A DNA stretch of 36,451 bases from an uncultured Eubacteriales bacterium (GCA_900542395.1 UQNM01000016.1:1-36451), one strand, 5' to 3'; shown: positions 22,016 to 30,489, numbered from the stretch's first letter. The notes: generated by a model not told the origin, from the letters alone. Translations and numbers: made by a program.

Positions 22016-23062
22016 ATGAGCGCAACTGGCATTGTTTTTCTCGCCCTGAGCGTCGTGATGCTCGGCCTCGGCTTTTACGGCGCGTCCGTTGACGTGGTCA
22101 GCGCGACGGGGCTGGCCGAATCCATCGGGCAGATGAAGAATTTCTATTTCCTGCTCGGCGGTCTGATTCTCTTCATCGTGCTCTACCGGCTGGCGCTTGG
22201 CAAGGCAAGCCTGCGCGTGCAGCACACGATGAGCACCACCATCCGCTACGTCATCCTCATCGGCGTGGGCGTGTTCATGGTCTATCCGCTGCTGTGGATG
22301 ATCAGCGCCACGTTTAAGGACAACAACGAGATCTTCTCGACCCTGAGCCTCATCCCGACCAGACCGACGATGGAAGGCTACAAGGCCGCGATGAACAACT
22401 ACGGCGGCGATATCAACATCTGGCAGGCCATGCTGAACACCTATAAATACGTGATCCCGAAGGTGATCTTCACCGTCGTTTCCTCGACGATCACGGCTTA
22501 CGGCTTCGGCCGCTTCCGCTTCCGCGGGCGCAACTTCCTGTTCGCGGTGCTGATGGCGACGCTGTTCCTGCCGCAAGTGGTGCTCAACATCCCGCAATTC
22601 CTGATGTACCGCCAATTCGGCTGGGTCGATTCGCCGTATTACCTCGCGCTGATCGTGCCGACGCTGTTCGCGCAGGAGACGTATTTCGTCTACATGCTGA
22701 TTCAGTTCATGCGCAATATCCCGCGCGAGCTGGATGAGGCGGCGAAGATCGACGGTTGCAACATCATGCAGACGCTGGTGCTCGTGCTCGTGCCGATGCT
22801 CTGGCCGGCGATGGTCTCCGCGGGTCTGTTCCAGTTCATGTGGTCGAGCAACGACTTCATGGGGCCGCTGCTCTACGTCAACAGCCCGGCGCGTTATCCG
22901 GCGACGCTGTTTGTGCGCATGAGCATGGACGCGGACACCGGCTTTGCGTGGAACCGCGTCATGGCCGTTTCCCTGATTTCCATTATCCCGTCGCTGGTCG
23001 TGTTCTTCCTCGCGCAGAGGCAGTTCATGGACGGCGTGACGGCCGGCGCCGTCAAGGGCTGA
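22016..23062 (+). CDS. Sugar ABC transporter permease, AraQ/LplC-like, with N-terminal extension
   Basis: The partner permease has 348 residues, and its EAA loop reads RELDEAAKIDGCNIMQTL. The usual six-helix permease starts near residue 75 (IRYVILIGVGVFMVYPLLWM). Ahead of it are two additional hydrophobic segments, about 5-23 (GIVFLALSVVMLGLGFYGA) and 42-60 (FYFLLGGLILFIVLYRLAL), making it some 65 residues longer than typical members. GGGAGGGG precedes the ATG. Together with 19721 and 21071 it completes the membrane part of the importer. The MITE-like element follows directly. Confidence 0.92.
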   Translation: MSATGIVFLALSVVMLGLGFYGASVDVVSATGLAESIGQMKNFYFLLGGLILFIVLYRLALGKASLRVQHTMSTTIRYVILIGVGVFMVYPLLWMISATFKDNNEIFSTLSLIPTRPTMEGYKAAMNNYGGDINIWQAMLNTYKYVIPKVIFTVVSSTITAYGFGRFRFRGRNFLFAVLMATLFLPQVVLNIPQFLMYRQFGWVDSPYYLALIVPTLFAQETYFVYMLIQFMRNIPRELDEAAKIDGCNIMQTLVLVLVPMLWPAMVSAGLFQFMWSSNDFMGPLLYVNSPARYPATLFVRMSMDADTGFAWNRVMAVSLISIIPSLVVFFLAQRQFMDGVTAGAVKG

Positions 23063-23087
23063 TTTCGCTTCTCCTCTTCTTTGGGGG

Positions 23088-23251
23088 CTGTCAAGCTAAC
23101 AAAACCGATATTTTAAGAGCAAAACTAAGTATTTGTGCCCGAAGGTTTCCAAAGGGCGAGCGGAAAGCCCTTTGGTGGGGCGATGGGGCAAAGCCCCATA
23201 TCCCAAAATGCTTAGATATTGTTTCTTGAAATGTTCAGTTAAGCTTGACAG
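23088..23251. mobile_element. MITE-like element with terminal inverted repeats
   Basis: The ends are CTGTCAAGCTAAC (23088-23100) and GTTAAGCTTGACAG (23238-23251), inverted copies of each other except for one base. The 164-bp body has no gene and holds two strong stems, CCAAAGGGC/GCCCTTTGG near 23149-23175 and TGGGGC/GCCCCA near 23184-23199. A truncated copy of the right end sits at 281-316. It fills most of the 306-base gap between the permease and tex and may act as a transcription barrier. Confidence 0.65.
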
Positions 23252-23270
23252 CTTCTTTTTGTGTTTGGGC

Positions 23271-23300
23271 TTGATGGAAAGCGCGGACAAGAGGTATAAT
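23271..23300 (+). promoter_or_regulatory. Promoter of tex
   Basis: -35 TTGATG (23271-23276) and -10 TATAAT (23295-23300) are separated by 18 bases. They lie just after the MITE-like element and 68 bases before the tex start. Confidence 0.7.
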
Positions 23301-23368
23301 GAAAATTGTGCCGAAGACGGCCATGAGAAAGAAGCAAAACAACGAGCGAGGAAAGGAATAGCCCACGC

Positions 23369-25516
23369 ATGGATATACAGAGCGTTTTATCGAGTGAATT
23401 TCAAACCGCGCCCGCGATCATCGGCAGGATCGTATCGCTGATCGACGAGGGCAACACCATCCCCTTCATCGCCCGGTACCGCAAGGAAATGACCGGCGCG
23501 ATGGACGACCAGAAGCTGCGCGAGATCAGCGAACGGCTGGATTATCTGCGCGGGCTGGATAAGCGCCGCGAGGCGATTGCCGCGTCCATCACGGAGCAGG
23601 GCAAGATGACGGACGAGCTGGAAAAGAAGCTCGCCGCCGCCGCGACGCTCTCCGAATTGGAGGACATCTATCGCCCGTATAAGCAGAAGCGCCGCACCCG
23701 CGCGATGATCGCCAGGGAAAAAGGCGTTCAGCCGCTGGCGGACGCGATTTTTGCCCAGCGGTGCGGCGACGACCCGCTCCGGCTGGCGCAGGCGTATGTG
23801 AGCGAGGAAAAGGGCGTGCCCGACGCGCAGACCGCCGTTCAACTGGCGCAGGATATCCTCGCCGAGCAGATCAGCGACGATGCGGCCATTCGCGCCAGCC
23901 TCCGCGCGCTCTATCGCCGCACGGGCATGCTGCGCGCCGTCGCGGCGAAGGAGGGCGAAAGCGTCTACGCGCAATACGCCGACTATCGCGAACCGGTGCT
24001 GCGCGCGGCGGGGCACCGGATTCTGGCGATCAACCGAGGCGAGCGCGAGGAATGGCTCAAGGTCGCGGTGGAATGTGACGACGAGCAGGCGCTGCAAATC
24101 ATCTGCCGCGCGGTGATCGAGCCGGACAGCGCGTGCTGCGACGTGGTGCGCGCGGCGGCGAAGGACGCTTGGGGCAGGCTCATCAGCCCGTCGTTGGAGC
24201 GCGAAATCCGAAACGAGCTGACGGACAAGGCGAACGAGGGCGCGATCCGCGTCTTCGGCGACAACCTGCACCAGCTTTTGATGCAGCCGCCGATTCGCGG
24301 CAAGGTCACGCTGGGCGTCGATCCGGGCTTCCGCACGGGCTGCAAGCTGGCGGTTGTGGATGAGACGGGCAAGGTGCTGGAAACCGGCGTGGGCTACTTC
24401 ACCCTGCCGAATCACGAGGCGCAGAAGCCGCGGGCGAAAGCGCAGATTCTGGGCATGATTCGCCGCCATGGGGTCACGGCCATCGCCATCGGTAACGGCA
24501 CGGCCTCCCGCGAGAGCGAGCAATTCATCGCCGCCCTGCTGCCGGAAGCGCCGGGCGTGGCCTACGTCATCGTCAGCGAGGCGGGCGCGAGCGTGTATTC
24601 CGCCTCCAAGCTGGCGGCGAAGGAATTTCCGGAATACGACGTCTCACTCCGAAGCGCGGTTTCCATCGCGCGGCGCATGCAGGACCCGCTGGCCGAGCTG
24701 GTGAAGATCGACCCGAAGGCCATCGGCGTGGGGCAGTATCAGCACGATTTGAAGCAGGCGGAGCTGGAAAACGCGCTCTCCGGCGTGGTGGAAAGCTGCG
24801 TTTCGAGCGTCGGCGTGGATGTGGAGACGGCCTCCGCGTCGCTGCTGACGCACGTGGCGGGCATCGGCGAGGCGCTGGCGAACAACATCGTCGCCTATCG
24901 CGACGAAAACGGCATCGCCTCCCGCGCGCAGCTCAAGAAGGTGCCGAAGCTGGGGCCGAAGGCGTTTGAGCAGTGTGCGGGCTTCCTGCGCGTGCACGGC
25001 AGCAACCCGCTGGATGCGACGGCGGTTCACCCGGAGAGCTATGCGGCGGCCAAGGCGCTGATGGAGAAGCTGGGCTATGCGCCGCAGGCGCTCAAGCGCG
25101 GCGGCATTGTCGGCATTGCGGAAAAGGCCGAGCAGGCGGATATGGCGAAGCTGGCCGAGGCGCTGGGGGTGGGCGAGATGACGCTGCGGGATATCGTCGC
25201 CGAGCTGGAAAAGCCGGGGCGCGACCCGCGCGACGAGCTGCCCGCGCCGGTGCTGCGCACGGATGTGCTCAGCATGGAGGATTTGAAGCCCGGCATGGAG
25301 CTGACCGGCACGGTGCGCAACGTGACCGACTTCGGCGCGTTTGTGGATATCGGCGTGCATCAGGACGGGCTGGTGCACATCTCCCGCATGGCGGACAGGT
25401 TTATCCGCCACCCGAGCGAGGTGGTGCGCGTCGGCGACGTGGTGACGGTCTGGGTGGTCGATGTGGACGTGAAAAAGCAGCGCATTGCGCTGAGCATGGT
25501 GAAGGGGAGAGCCTGA
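23369..25516 (+). CDS. tex: Tex family RNA-binding transcription accessory protein
   Basis: The 715 residues match Tex, a nucleic-acid-binding protein that associates with transcription. The N-terminal helical part has NTIPFIARYRKEMTGAMDDQ. A YqgF/RNase H-like domain follows at about 310-440 (VTLGVDPGFRTGCKLAVVD). The helix-hairpin-helix region has SLLTHVAGIGEALANNIV and KVPKLGPKAFEQCAGFLRV, and the C-terminal S1 domain has GTVRNVTDFGAFVDIGVHQD and GLVHISRMADRF. Length and order are standard. It is the first gene of a two-gene unit, and the next ATG begins one base after its stop. Confidence 0.96.
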   Translation: MDIQSVLSSEFQTAPAIIGRIVSLIDEGNTIPFIARYRKEMTGAMDDQKLREISERLDYLRGLDKRREAIAASITEQGKMTDELEKKLAAAATLSELEDIYRPYKQKRRTRAMIAREKGVQPLADAIFAQRCGDDPLRLAQAYVSEEKGVPDAQTAVQLAQDILAEQISDDAAIRASLRALYRRTGMLRAVAAKEGESVYAQYADYREPVLRAAGHRILAINRGEREEWLKVAVECDDEQALQIICRAVIEPDSACCDVVRAAAKDAWGRLISPSLEREIRNELTDKANEGAIRVFGDNLHQLLMQPPIRGKVTLGVDPGFRTGCKLAVVDETGKVLETGVGYFTLPNHEAQKPRAKAQILGMIRRHGVTAIAIGNGTASRESEQFIAALLPEAPGVAYVIVSEAGASVYSASKLAAKEFPEYDVSLRSAVSIARRMQDPLAELVKIDPKAIGVGQYQHDLKQAELENALSGVVESCVSSVGVDVETASASLLTHVAGIGEALANNIVAYRDENGIASRAQLKKVPKLGPKAFEQCAGFLRVHGSNPLDATAVHPESYAAAKALMEKLGYAPQALKRGGIVGIAEKAEQADMAKLAEALGVGEMTLRDIVAELEKPGRDPRDELPAPVLRTDVLSMEDLKPGMELTGTVRNVTDFGAFVDIGVHQDGLVHISRMADRFIRHPSEVVRVGDVVTVWVVDVDVKKQRIALSMVKGRA

Positions 25517-25517
25517 C

Positions 25518-27359
25518 ATGCGAAGGGGGATTCTCGTGGGGCTGGCGGCGCTGCTGCTGGCCGGCGCGCCCGCTCTGGCGGAGGAAAGGACGCGCAGCTA
25601 CGGCGGGAGCGGCGCGGATCGCCTGACCCGGCTGATTGAATACGGGGACGGGCTGATTGCCGTCGGGCGAACCGACTCGCGCAACGGCGACCTGGCCATG
25701 CGCACACGGCACAATCAGGCAGGGTGGATGCTCTGCCTGAACGGCGAGGGCGCGCCGCTTTGGAGCTACTGCACGGCGAAGGACGGCCGAAACGAGATGA
25801 GCGCCCCCTTTGCGCACGAAAACGGGCAGATTTCCGCCGTGCTGACCGGCCGGGGGATCGACGGGCTGGAATGGCTGATCGTCAGCGGCGAGGGCAGGCT
25901 GGCGCAGCGCAGGACGGCTCCGGCGGTCGAGACGGTCTGCGCGCACGGCGGAACGGACATGACCGGCATGCCCTACGACTGCGACGGCGCGCCGCATCTG
26001 GCGCTGATTGTCGAGCACGGGGACGGCGCGTGCTGCGTCGCGGATCTGGACGCGGATGGGCGGCTTGCCCAAGGCGCGGGATTCCCAAAGGGAACGGCGG
26101 GCTTTGCGCCGTGCGTGGATGGCAGCGGCCGCCTCGTCTCGGCGGATTGCGCGGGCGGGGAGGCCGGGGTGATGCTGGTCACGCCCGGAACGGACGACGC
26201 GCCGGTGAGAATCCCGCTTTCCGGTGTGACGGCGGAGGCGGCGACGGCCGTTCTGGCGCTGGAGGACGGTTCCACGGTGGTCGGCGGGAAGCGCGGCGGC
26301 GGCGGGTTTCTCGCCCGCGTCAACGCGCTGGGCGAAACGCTGTTCGCCGTGGCGACGGATGCGCCGCTTGAACGGCTGGCCGCCAATTCGAGCGGGTTTG
26401 TCGGGCAGGACGGCGCGCGGCTCGTCTATTTCGACGAGGATGGCCGCCTGCTGGGCAGCCGGACGACGGGCTATGACCGGGACGCGGCGCTCGGCGCGCT
26501 GGAGGACATGGCGGGGCTGAGCGGCGAAACGGCGCTGCTGATGGACGCGGAGCGCGTCGGCGGCGGGCGCGCGGAGATCGTCTATGTGCCCGATGAAGGA
26601 ATCGAGGCAGCGGAGGAAGAATACAACCATGTGCTGTACATGCAGCCCGGCTGCGTGATAAAGGACGCATGGGCGCAGGAGGGCGGCGTGCTGCTGCTGC
26701 TCGAACGGGAGGACGGACGGCAGAGCGGCATTTACGTCAGCGCGGACGGAGACACGCGCGAAACCGACGCGCCGACGGCGCGCGAGGCGGGGCGGCAGGC
26801 GGTTTCCGGCGGCGTTTTGGCGTGGCGGGAAGAGCGGGGCGGGGCGGCCGTGACGCTGGAGGATGCGCAGGGCGGGGAAATCTGGCGGCTGCGCACCGTG
26901 ATCCACACGGCGGCGGACAGGCTCGAATGGCGCTGTGCGCTCGAACTTCCGGATGGCAGCTATGCCCTCGGCGGGCGCTACCTCACCGGCGAGGGACAGC
27001 GGACGGAGCAGGCGGCGGCGCTGGCCGTCGTCGGCCGCGAGGGCGTTTTGCGCCGAATCGTCCCGGTGGAGGCAAAAGAAGCGGGGCAGCGCGTCGGCTG
27101 CGTCTGCGATATGGCGTATGACGCGGAAAACGGGCTGCTGCTGCTCGTTTCCCGAACGGAAGACGGCGCGGAGAACGTCGGCGCGATTCAGACCGCGGAC
27201 GGCGAAACGGCGTGGACGGTCGGCGCGGGCATGGACGTGGAACAGGCGCGGCTGATCCTCGACGCGGACGGCGAGGCCTATCTCTGCGGAACGAGCCGAA
27301 GCGACGGGCAGCGCGCCGCCGCCGTCATCCGGATGGATTTGGAAGCAGAAGACAAATAA
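25518..27359 (+). CDS. Secreted beta-propeller-like protein of unknown function
   Basis: The 613 residues begin with a signal peptide (MRRGILVGLAALLLAGAPALA, cleavage near 21). The mature protein starts TRSYGGSGADRLTRLIEYGD and GLIAVGRTDSRNGDL, the repeat style of GGSG...D..G beta-propeller proteins (SBBP or delta-60 type). Several later segments repeat a pattern of hydrophobic strands, DGS turns and GG pairs, for example LALEDGSTVVGGKRGGGGF and LELPDGSYALGGRYLTG. No catalytic motif, membrane anchor or sorting signal is seen. It is translated directly after tex (GGGGAGA site in the tex end). Probably an extracellular binding or scaffold protein, by fold only. Confidence 0.65.
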   Translation: MRRGILVGLAALLLAGAPALAEERTRSYGGSGADRLTRLIEYGDGLIAVGRTDSRNGDLAMRTRHNQAGWMLCLNGEGAPLWSYCTAKDGRNEMSAPFAHENGQISAVLTGRGIDGLEWLIVSGEGRLAQRRTAPAVETVCAHGGTDMTGMPYDCDGAPHLALIVEHGDGACCVADLDADGRLAQGAGFPKGTAGFAPCVDGSGRLVSADCAGGEAGVMLVTPGTDDAPVRIPLSGVTAEAATAVLALEDGSTVVGGKRGGGGFLARVNALGETLFAVATDAPLERLAANSSGFVGQDGARLVYFDEDGRLLGSRTTGYDRDAALGALEDMAGLSGETALLMDAERVGGGRAEIVYVPDEGIEAAEEEYNHVLYMQPGCVIKDAWAQEGGVLLLLEREDGRQSGIYVSADGDTRETDAPTAREAGRQAVSGGVLAWREERGGAAVTLEDAQGGEIWRLRTVIHTAADRLEWRCALELPDGSYALGGRYLTGEGQRTEQAAALAVVGREGVLRRIVPVEAKEAGQRVGCVCDMAYDAENGLLLLVSRTEDGAENVGAIQTADGETAWTVGAGMDVEQARLILDADGEAYLCGTSRSDGQRAAAVIRMDLEAEDK

Positions 27360-27422
27360 AAAAACGGCGAGAAGCCGAAGGGCGGGCGCAAAGCGGCGTT
27401 CGTCACCAAACGGGAGGAAAAT

Positions 27423-28820
27423 ATGAATACCGATATCGTCATCGTCGGCGCGGGTCCGGCGGGTATCTTCACCGCGATTGAAATGATTCGCCGGGGAAGC
27501 AAAAAGCACATCACCATCGTGGAAAAGGGCCAGCCGATTGAAAAGCGCCGCTGCCCGAAAACCGTCACCCAGCACTGCGTCAACTGCCGCCCGTATTGCC
27601 ACATCACCACCGGCTTTTCCGGCGCGGGCGCGTTTTCCGATGGCAAGCTCTCCCTCTCTCACGAGGTCGGCGGCGATTTCCCGACGCTCATCGGCGCGCA
27701 GAACGCGCAGGATCTGATCGACTATACCGACGGCATCTACCTCGAATTCGGCGCGGACAGCCACATCGAGGGCATCGGCAACACCGAGGAGGTGCGCGAG
27801 ATTCGCCGCCGCGCGATTCAGGCCGGGCTCAAGCTGGTCGATTGCCCGATCCGCCACCTCGGCACGGAGAAGGCGCAGACGCTCTACCTCGCGCTGGAAA
27901 ATTATCTGCGCGACAACGACGTGGAGATGATCTTCGGCTGGGAATGTGAGGAGCTGCTGATGGACGGGGAAACCTGCCTCGGCGTTTCCCTGCGCAGGGG
28001 CGACCAGACGCAGGAAATCCGCGCGCAGCACACCGTCGTGGCGACGGGCCGCCGCGGCGCGGACTGGCTGGAGAAAATCTGCGCCGAGCACGGCATTGCC
28101 CACCAGCCCGGAACGGTCGATATCGGCGTGCGCGTCGAGTGCCGAAACGAGGTCATGGAGGAGGTCAACCGCGTGCTCTACGAGAGCAAGCTGATCGGTT
28201 ATCCGCGCCCGTTCAAGAACAAGGTGCGCACCTTCTGCCAGAACCCCGGCGGCTTCGTCAGCCAGGAGAACTACGACAACGATCTCGCCGTCGTCAACGG
28301 CCACAGCTACAAGGATCTCAAGAGCGACAACACCAATGTCTCCGTGCTGTGCAGCCACAACTTCTCCATCCCGTTCAATCAGCCGATCGCCTACGCGCAG
28401 AAGGTCGGCGAGCTGACCAACATGCTCGCCAACGGCCACATCCTCGTGCAGCGCTTCGGCGATATCCTCGACGGCAAGCGCACGTGGGAAAAGGAGCTCG
28501 CGCAGAGCAACGTCCGCCCGACCCTGCCGGACGCGGTCGCGGGCGACATCACCGCCGCGATGCCCTATCGCGCGATGACCAACATCATCAATTTCATTCA
28601 GGCGGCGGATATCGTCGTGCCGGGCTTTGCCGCGTCCGAAACGCTGCTGTATTCGCCGGAACTGAAATTCTACTCCAATCGCGTGAAGATGGATGAGGAG
28701 CTGAACACCAACGTGCGCGGCCTGCACTGCCTCGGCGATTCCTCCGGCTGGACGCGCGGGCTGATGATGGCCTCCGCCATGGGCGTGCTGATGGGCAGAA
28801 AGCTGGCGGAAAACGCATAA
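27423..28820 (+). CDS. FAD-dependent dehydrogenase of the COG2509 type
   Basis: The 465-residue flavoprotein opens with the dinucleotide-binding motif IVIVGAGPAGIFTAIEM. A cysteine-rich stretch, RRCPKTVTQHCVNCRPYC, runs into ITTGFSGAGAFSDGKLS, the most diagnostic block of this family. Later come VVATGRRGADWLEK, DIGVRVECRNEVM, PGGFVSQEN and a closing GDSSGWTRGLMMASAMG that finishes the FAD site. The family is widespread in Clostridia and annotated as NAD(P)/FAD oxidoreductase; its substrate is not established. GGGAGGAAA precedes the ATG. It converges on the small minus-strand gene with a one-base gap and no terminator. Confidence 0.93.
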   Translation: MNTDIVIVGAGPAGIFTAIEMIRRGSKKHITIVEKGQPIEKRRCPKTVTQHCVNCRPYCHITTGFSGAGAFSDGKLSLSHEVGGDFPTLIGAQNAQDLIDYTDGIYLEFGADSHIEGIGNTEEVREIRRRAIQAGLKLVDCPIRHLGTEKAQTLYLALENYLRDNDVEMIFGWECEELLMDGETCLGVSLRRGDQTQEIRAQHTVVATGRRGADWLEKICAEHGIAHQPGTVDIGVRVECRNEVMEEVNRVLYESKLIGYPRPFKNKVRTFCQNPGGFVSQENYDNDLAVVNGHSYKDLKSDNTNVSVLCSHNFSIPFNQPIAYAQKVGELTNMLANGHILVQRFGDILDGKRTWEKELAQSNVRPTLPDAVAGDITAAMPYRAMTNIINFIQAADIVVPGFAASETLLYSPELKFYSNRVKMDEELNTNVRGLHCLGDSSGWTRGLMMASAMGVLMGRKLAENA

Positions 28821-28821
28821 A

Positions 28822-29028
28822 TCAGCGCTCCTTTGGCGCGTCGCTCGGCTTGATCGTGTGCACGGCGTATAATTCGCCCAGCGCACAGGCCGCCGCCCAA
28901 TCCGCCGGCTCGGCCGGGGTCAGCCCGGTACATTCCGTGCTGCTGGCCACGTTCCCGCCCGTGCGGGGCTTGCCCTTCTGCGCGGGCGGATTCCATGCCT
29001 TCGCCGGATTTTTGCCTGAATGAGCCAT
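28822..29028 (-). CDS. Small hydrophilic protein, possibly conserved, function unknown
   Basis: The 68 residues start MAHSGKNPAKAWNPPAQKGK. They then contain TGGNVASSTECTGLTPAEP and end with ELYAVHTIKPSDAPKER. The SSTECTGL stretch looks like a conserved peptide rather than random coding, and I believe similar short proteins occur in gut Clostridia, though this is from memory. AGGGGGA sits 8 bases before the ATG at 29028. A longer frame starting at 29067 lacks a site. There is no membrane segment, metal motif or known fold. The gene lies tail-to-tail with the FAD dehydrogenase. Confidence 0.6.
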   Translation of the reverse strand: MAHSGKNPAKAWNPPAQKGKPRTGGNVASSTECTGLTPAEPADWAAACALGELYAVHTIKPSDAPKER

Positions 29029-29089
29029 ATAAAAAATCCCCCTGTCTGCGTTTGATAGCCGTATCATGGCGCAGCGGGGGGAATTTTAT

Positions 29090-29217
29090 ACGCCTTCTGT
29101 CATGGCTTTGGCGTGCCACGAACGCCTTCCGTCACGACTTTGGCGTGCTACGAACTCCTTCCGTCACGACTTTGGCGTGCTACGAACTCCTTCCGTCACG
29201 ACTTCGTCGTGCCACCT
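29090..29217. repeat. Four-unit 32-bp tandem repeat
   Basis: Units start at 29090, 29122, 29154 and 29186. Units 2 and 3 differ only at two positions near their starts (acgcc against actcc). Unit 1 has a few changes and unit 4 diverges at its 3' end. The core TTCCGTCACGACTTTGGCGT is related to the CAGTCACGGCTGCGCCGTG part of the repeat at 9281, so the array looks like an expanded end of the same hairpin element that follows it. Confidence 0.85.
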
Positions 29218-30200
29218 CCCTCTAAGAGGGAGGTATTTAAGGCGGAAACGAAGGTTTCTTCTTTAAGGAAACTGTCAGAGAAGCTGACGGAAGACGTTAA
29301 AAGCGCTTTTAGCTCTTCCGGCAGCGGCTCGACGATCTCCACCGTTTCGCCCGTGACGGGCTGGACACAGCGCAGGCGCGCGGAATGGAGCGCGAAGCGG
29401 TCTTTCAGTTCCGGCAGTTCGCGGCCATAGAGGTAATCGCCGCAGATCGGGCAGCCGATATGCGCCAGATGCACGCGAATCTGATGGGTGCGCCCGGTTT
29501 CCAGCCGCAGACGGATGAGCGCGCGGCCTTCGGCGGCCTGCTCGACGCGGTAATGCGTCACGGCGCGCCGTCCGTCGGGGCGAACCGCGCGCTTTGCGCC
29601 CGCGCCGAGGCGGGCAATCGGCGCGTCGATCACGCCCTCGCGCTGCGCGGGAACGCCCTCGGTCACGGCGAGGTATTCGCGGATGAAGCTGTCCGTGTGA
29701 AGCTGGCCGGTCAGCAGGCGCTGGGCGTGGGCATGGCGGGCGACGCACAACAGGCCGCTCGTGCCCTTGTCCAGCCGATTGACGGGGTGATAATCAAACG
29801 CCGCCGCATCCTGCCCGAGCAGGGCGGCGAGCTGCTCGCGGAGCGTCCCGGTGTGGATATGGCCGCAGGGGAGCGTGGCCAGTGGCGCGCCCTTGCTGAC
29901 GACGAGCATATCCTCGTCGATATAGCGGATGAAGGACGGCGGCAGGCCGTCGGGCGCGGCTTTGATTTTGGTTTTGGTTTCGGCTTCGGTTTCGATTTCG
30001 CCGTTGCCCATGCGGATTTCCAGCCGCTGCCCTGCGCGCAGAACCGTGTCCGCGCGCAGCGGCGCGCCGTCGCAGAGGATGCCGCCTTCGACCTTGAGCC
30101 GACGAAAGGCGTGTGTGCCGAGCTGAAACCGGCGGGGGACGACGCGCCGCGCCGCGCGGCCCGCGTCCTCCTCGGTGGTGATATAGGTTAAGATGCGCAT
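29196..30200 (-). CDS. RluA-family 23S/tRNA pseudouridine synthase with repeat-encoded tail
   Basis: The 334 residues contain an N-terminal S4-like RNA-binding domain (about 12-64, ending AGQRLEIRMG). The synthase core follows, with FDYHPVNRLDKGTSGLLCVA holding the catalytic D144, plus EYLAVTEG and LRLETGRTHQIRVHLAHIG. It isomerises uridine in rRNA or tRNA. A charged linker (about 68-82) is encoded by TTTCGG-like repeats. The family sequence ends at PEELKALL; about 33 further residues come from the dispersed hairpin repeat, and the stop lies in the 32-bp tandem array. AGGAGG precedes the ATG at 30200. The upstream frame to 30401 is non-coding. Confidence 0.9.
   Translation of the reverse strand: MRILTYITTEEDAGRAARRVVPRRFQLGTHAFRRLKVEGGILCDGAPLRADTVLRAGQRLEIRMGNGEIETEAETKTKIKAAPDGLPPSFIRYIDEDMLVVSKGAPLATLPCGHIHTGTLREQLAALLGQDAAAFDYHPVNRLDKGTSGLLCVARHAHAQRLLTGQLHTDSFIREYLAVTEGVPAQREGVIDAPIARLGAGAKRAVRPDGRRAVTHYRVEQAAEGRALIRLRLETGRTHQIRVHLAHIGCPICGDYLYGRELPELKDRFALHSARLRCVQPVTGETVEIVEPLPEELKALLTSSVSFSDSFLKEETFVSALNTSLLEGGGTTKS
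29212..29299 (+). repeat. Dispersed hairpin repeat overlapping the 3' end of the RluA gene
   Basis: ACCTCCCTCTAAGAGGGAGGT is a perfect stem-loop with a short loop, followed later by ACTGTCAGAGAAGCTGACGG, the second stem of the family. About 40 extra bases lie between the two stems, unlike the copies at 3148 and 9511. It lies inside the coding frame of the minus-strand pseudouridine synthase. Confidence 0.7.
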
Positions 30201-30296
30201 AAGGCCTCCTGTGTGTACAAAAGGGAGAAGACCGGCCGTCAGTCGGCGCGCCGCACGGGGCGTCTTCCGAATCTTTTCGTCGCTTCCGACACCGAC

Positions 30297-30325
30297 ATTA
30301 TAGCCGACAATCGGCGCGGCTGCAA
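30297..30325 (-). promoter_or_regulatory. Promoter of the RluA-family gene
   Basis: On the minus strand, -35 TTGCAG (30325-30320) and -10 TATAAT (30302-30297) are 17 bases apart. They lie about 100 bases upstream of the ATG. The -35 falls inside the 25-bp direct repeat at 30312. Confidence 0.65.
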
Positions 30326-30336
30326 CGGCTGCGCCC
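30312..30336 (+). repeat. 25-bp direct repeat, left copy
   Basis: CGGCGCGGCTGCAACGGCTG plus CGCCC occurs here and identically at 30465-30489, 153 bases apart. The unit is also partly palindromic (GGCGC/GCGCC ends). Confidence 0.8.
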
Positions 30337-30415
30337 CAGCTTGTTGACATAGGCAAACTTGGCTTGAATCGCAAAATCAAGAAATTCAGCGATTCTTTCA
30401 TTTGCGGAAAGGGCT

Positions 30416-30444
30416 ATTCTCCCCCCCCTTCGGGGGGGGAGAAT
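30416..30444. repeat. Perfect 13-bp hairpin with C8/G8 stem
   Basis: ATTCT followed by eight C, then TTC, then eight G and AGAAT forms a perfect 13-bp stem with a 3-base loop. It lies between the two 25-bp direct repeats. Such a run could terminate transcription from either side, but no T-run follows on either strand. It also looks prone to length change by slippage. Confidence 0.8.
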
Positions 30445-30464
30445 GGCTATTTGTCTACAGTCTG

Positions 30465-30489
30465 CGGCGCGGCTGCAACGGCTGCGCCC
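30465..30489 (+). repeat. 25-bp direct repeat, right copy
   Basis: Identical to 30312-30336. Together the copies frame the C8/G8 hairpin, so 30312-30489 may be one composite inserted element. Apart from this element and two promoters, the gap 30201-30616 holds nothing I recognise. Confidence 0.8.

Noticed and set aside
25401..28886. 1161-codon minus-strand frame
   Set aside because: It is antisense to three well-supported genes, with shadow-like composition.
29090..29217. CRISPR array
   Set aside because: The 32-bp units are contiguous without unique spacers, and no cas genes are present.
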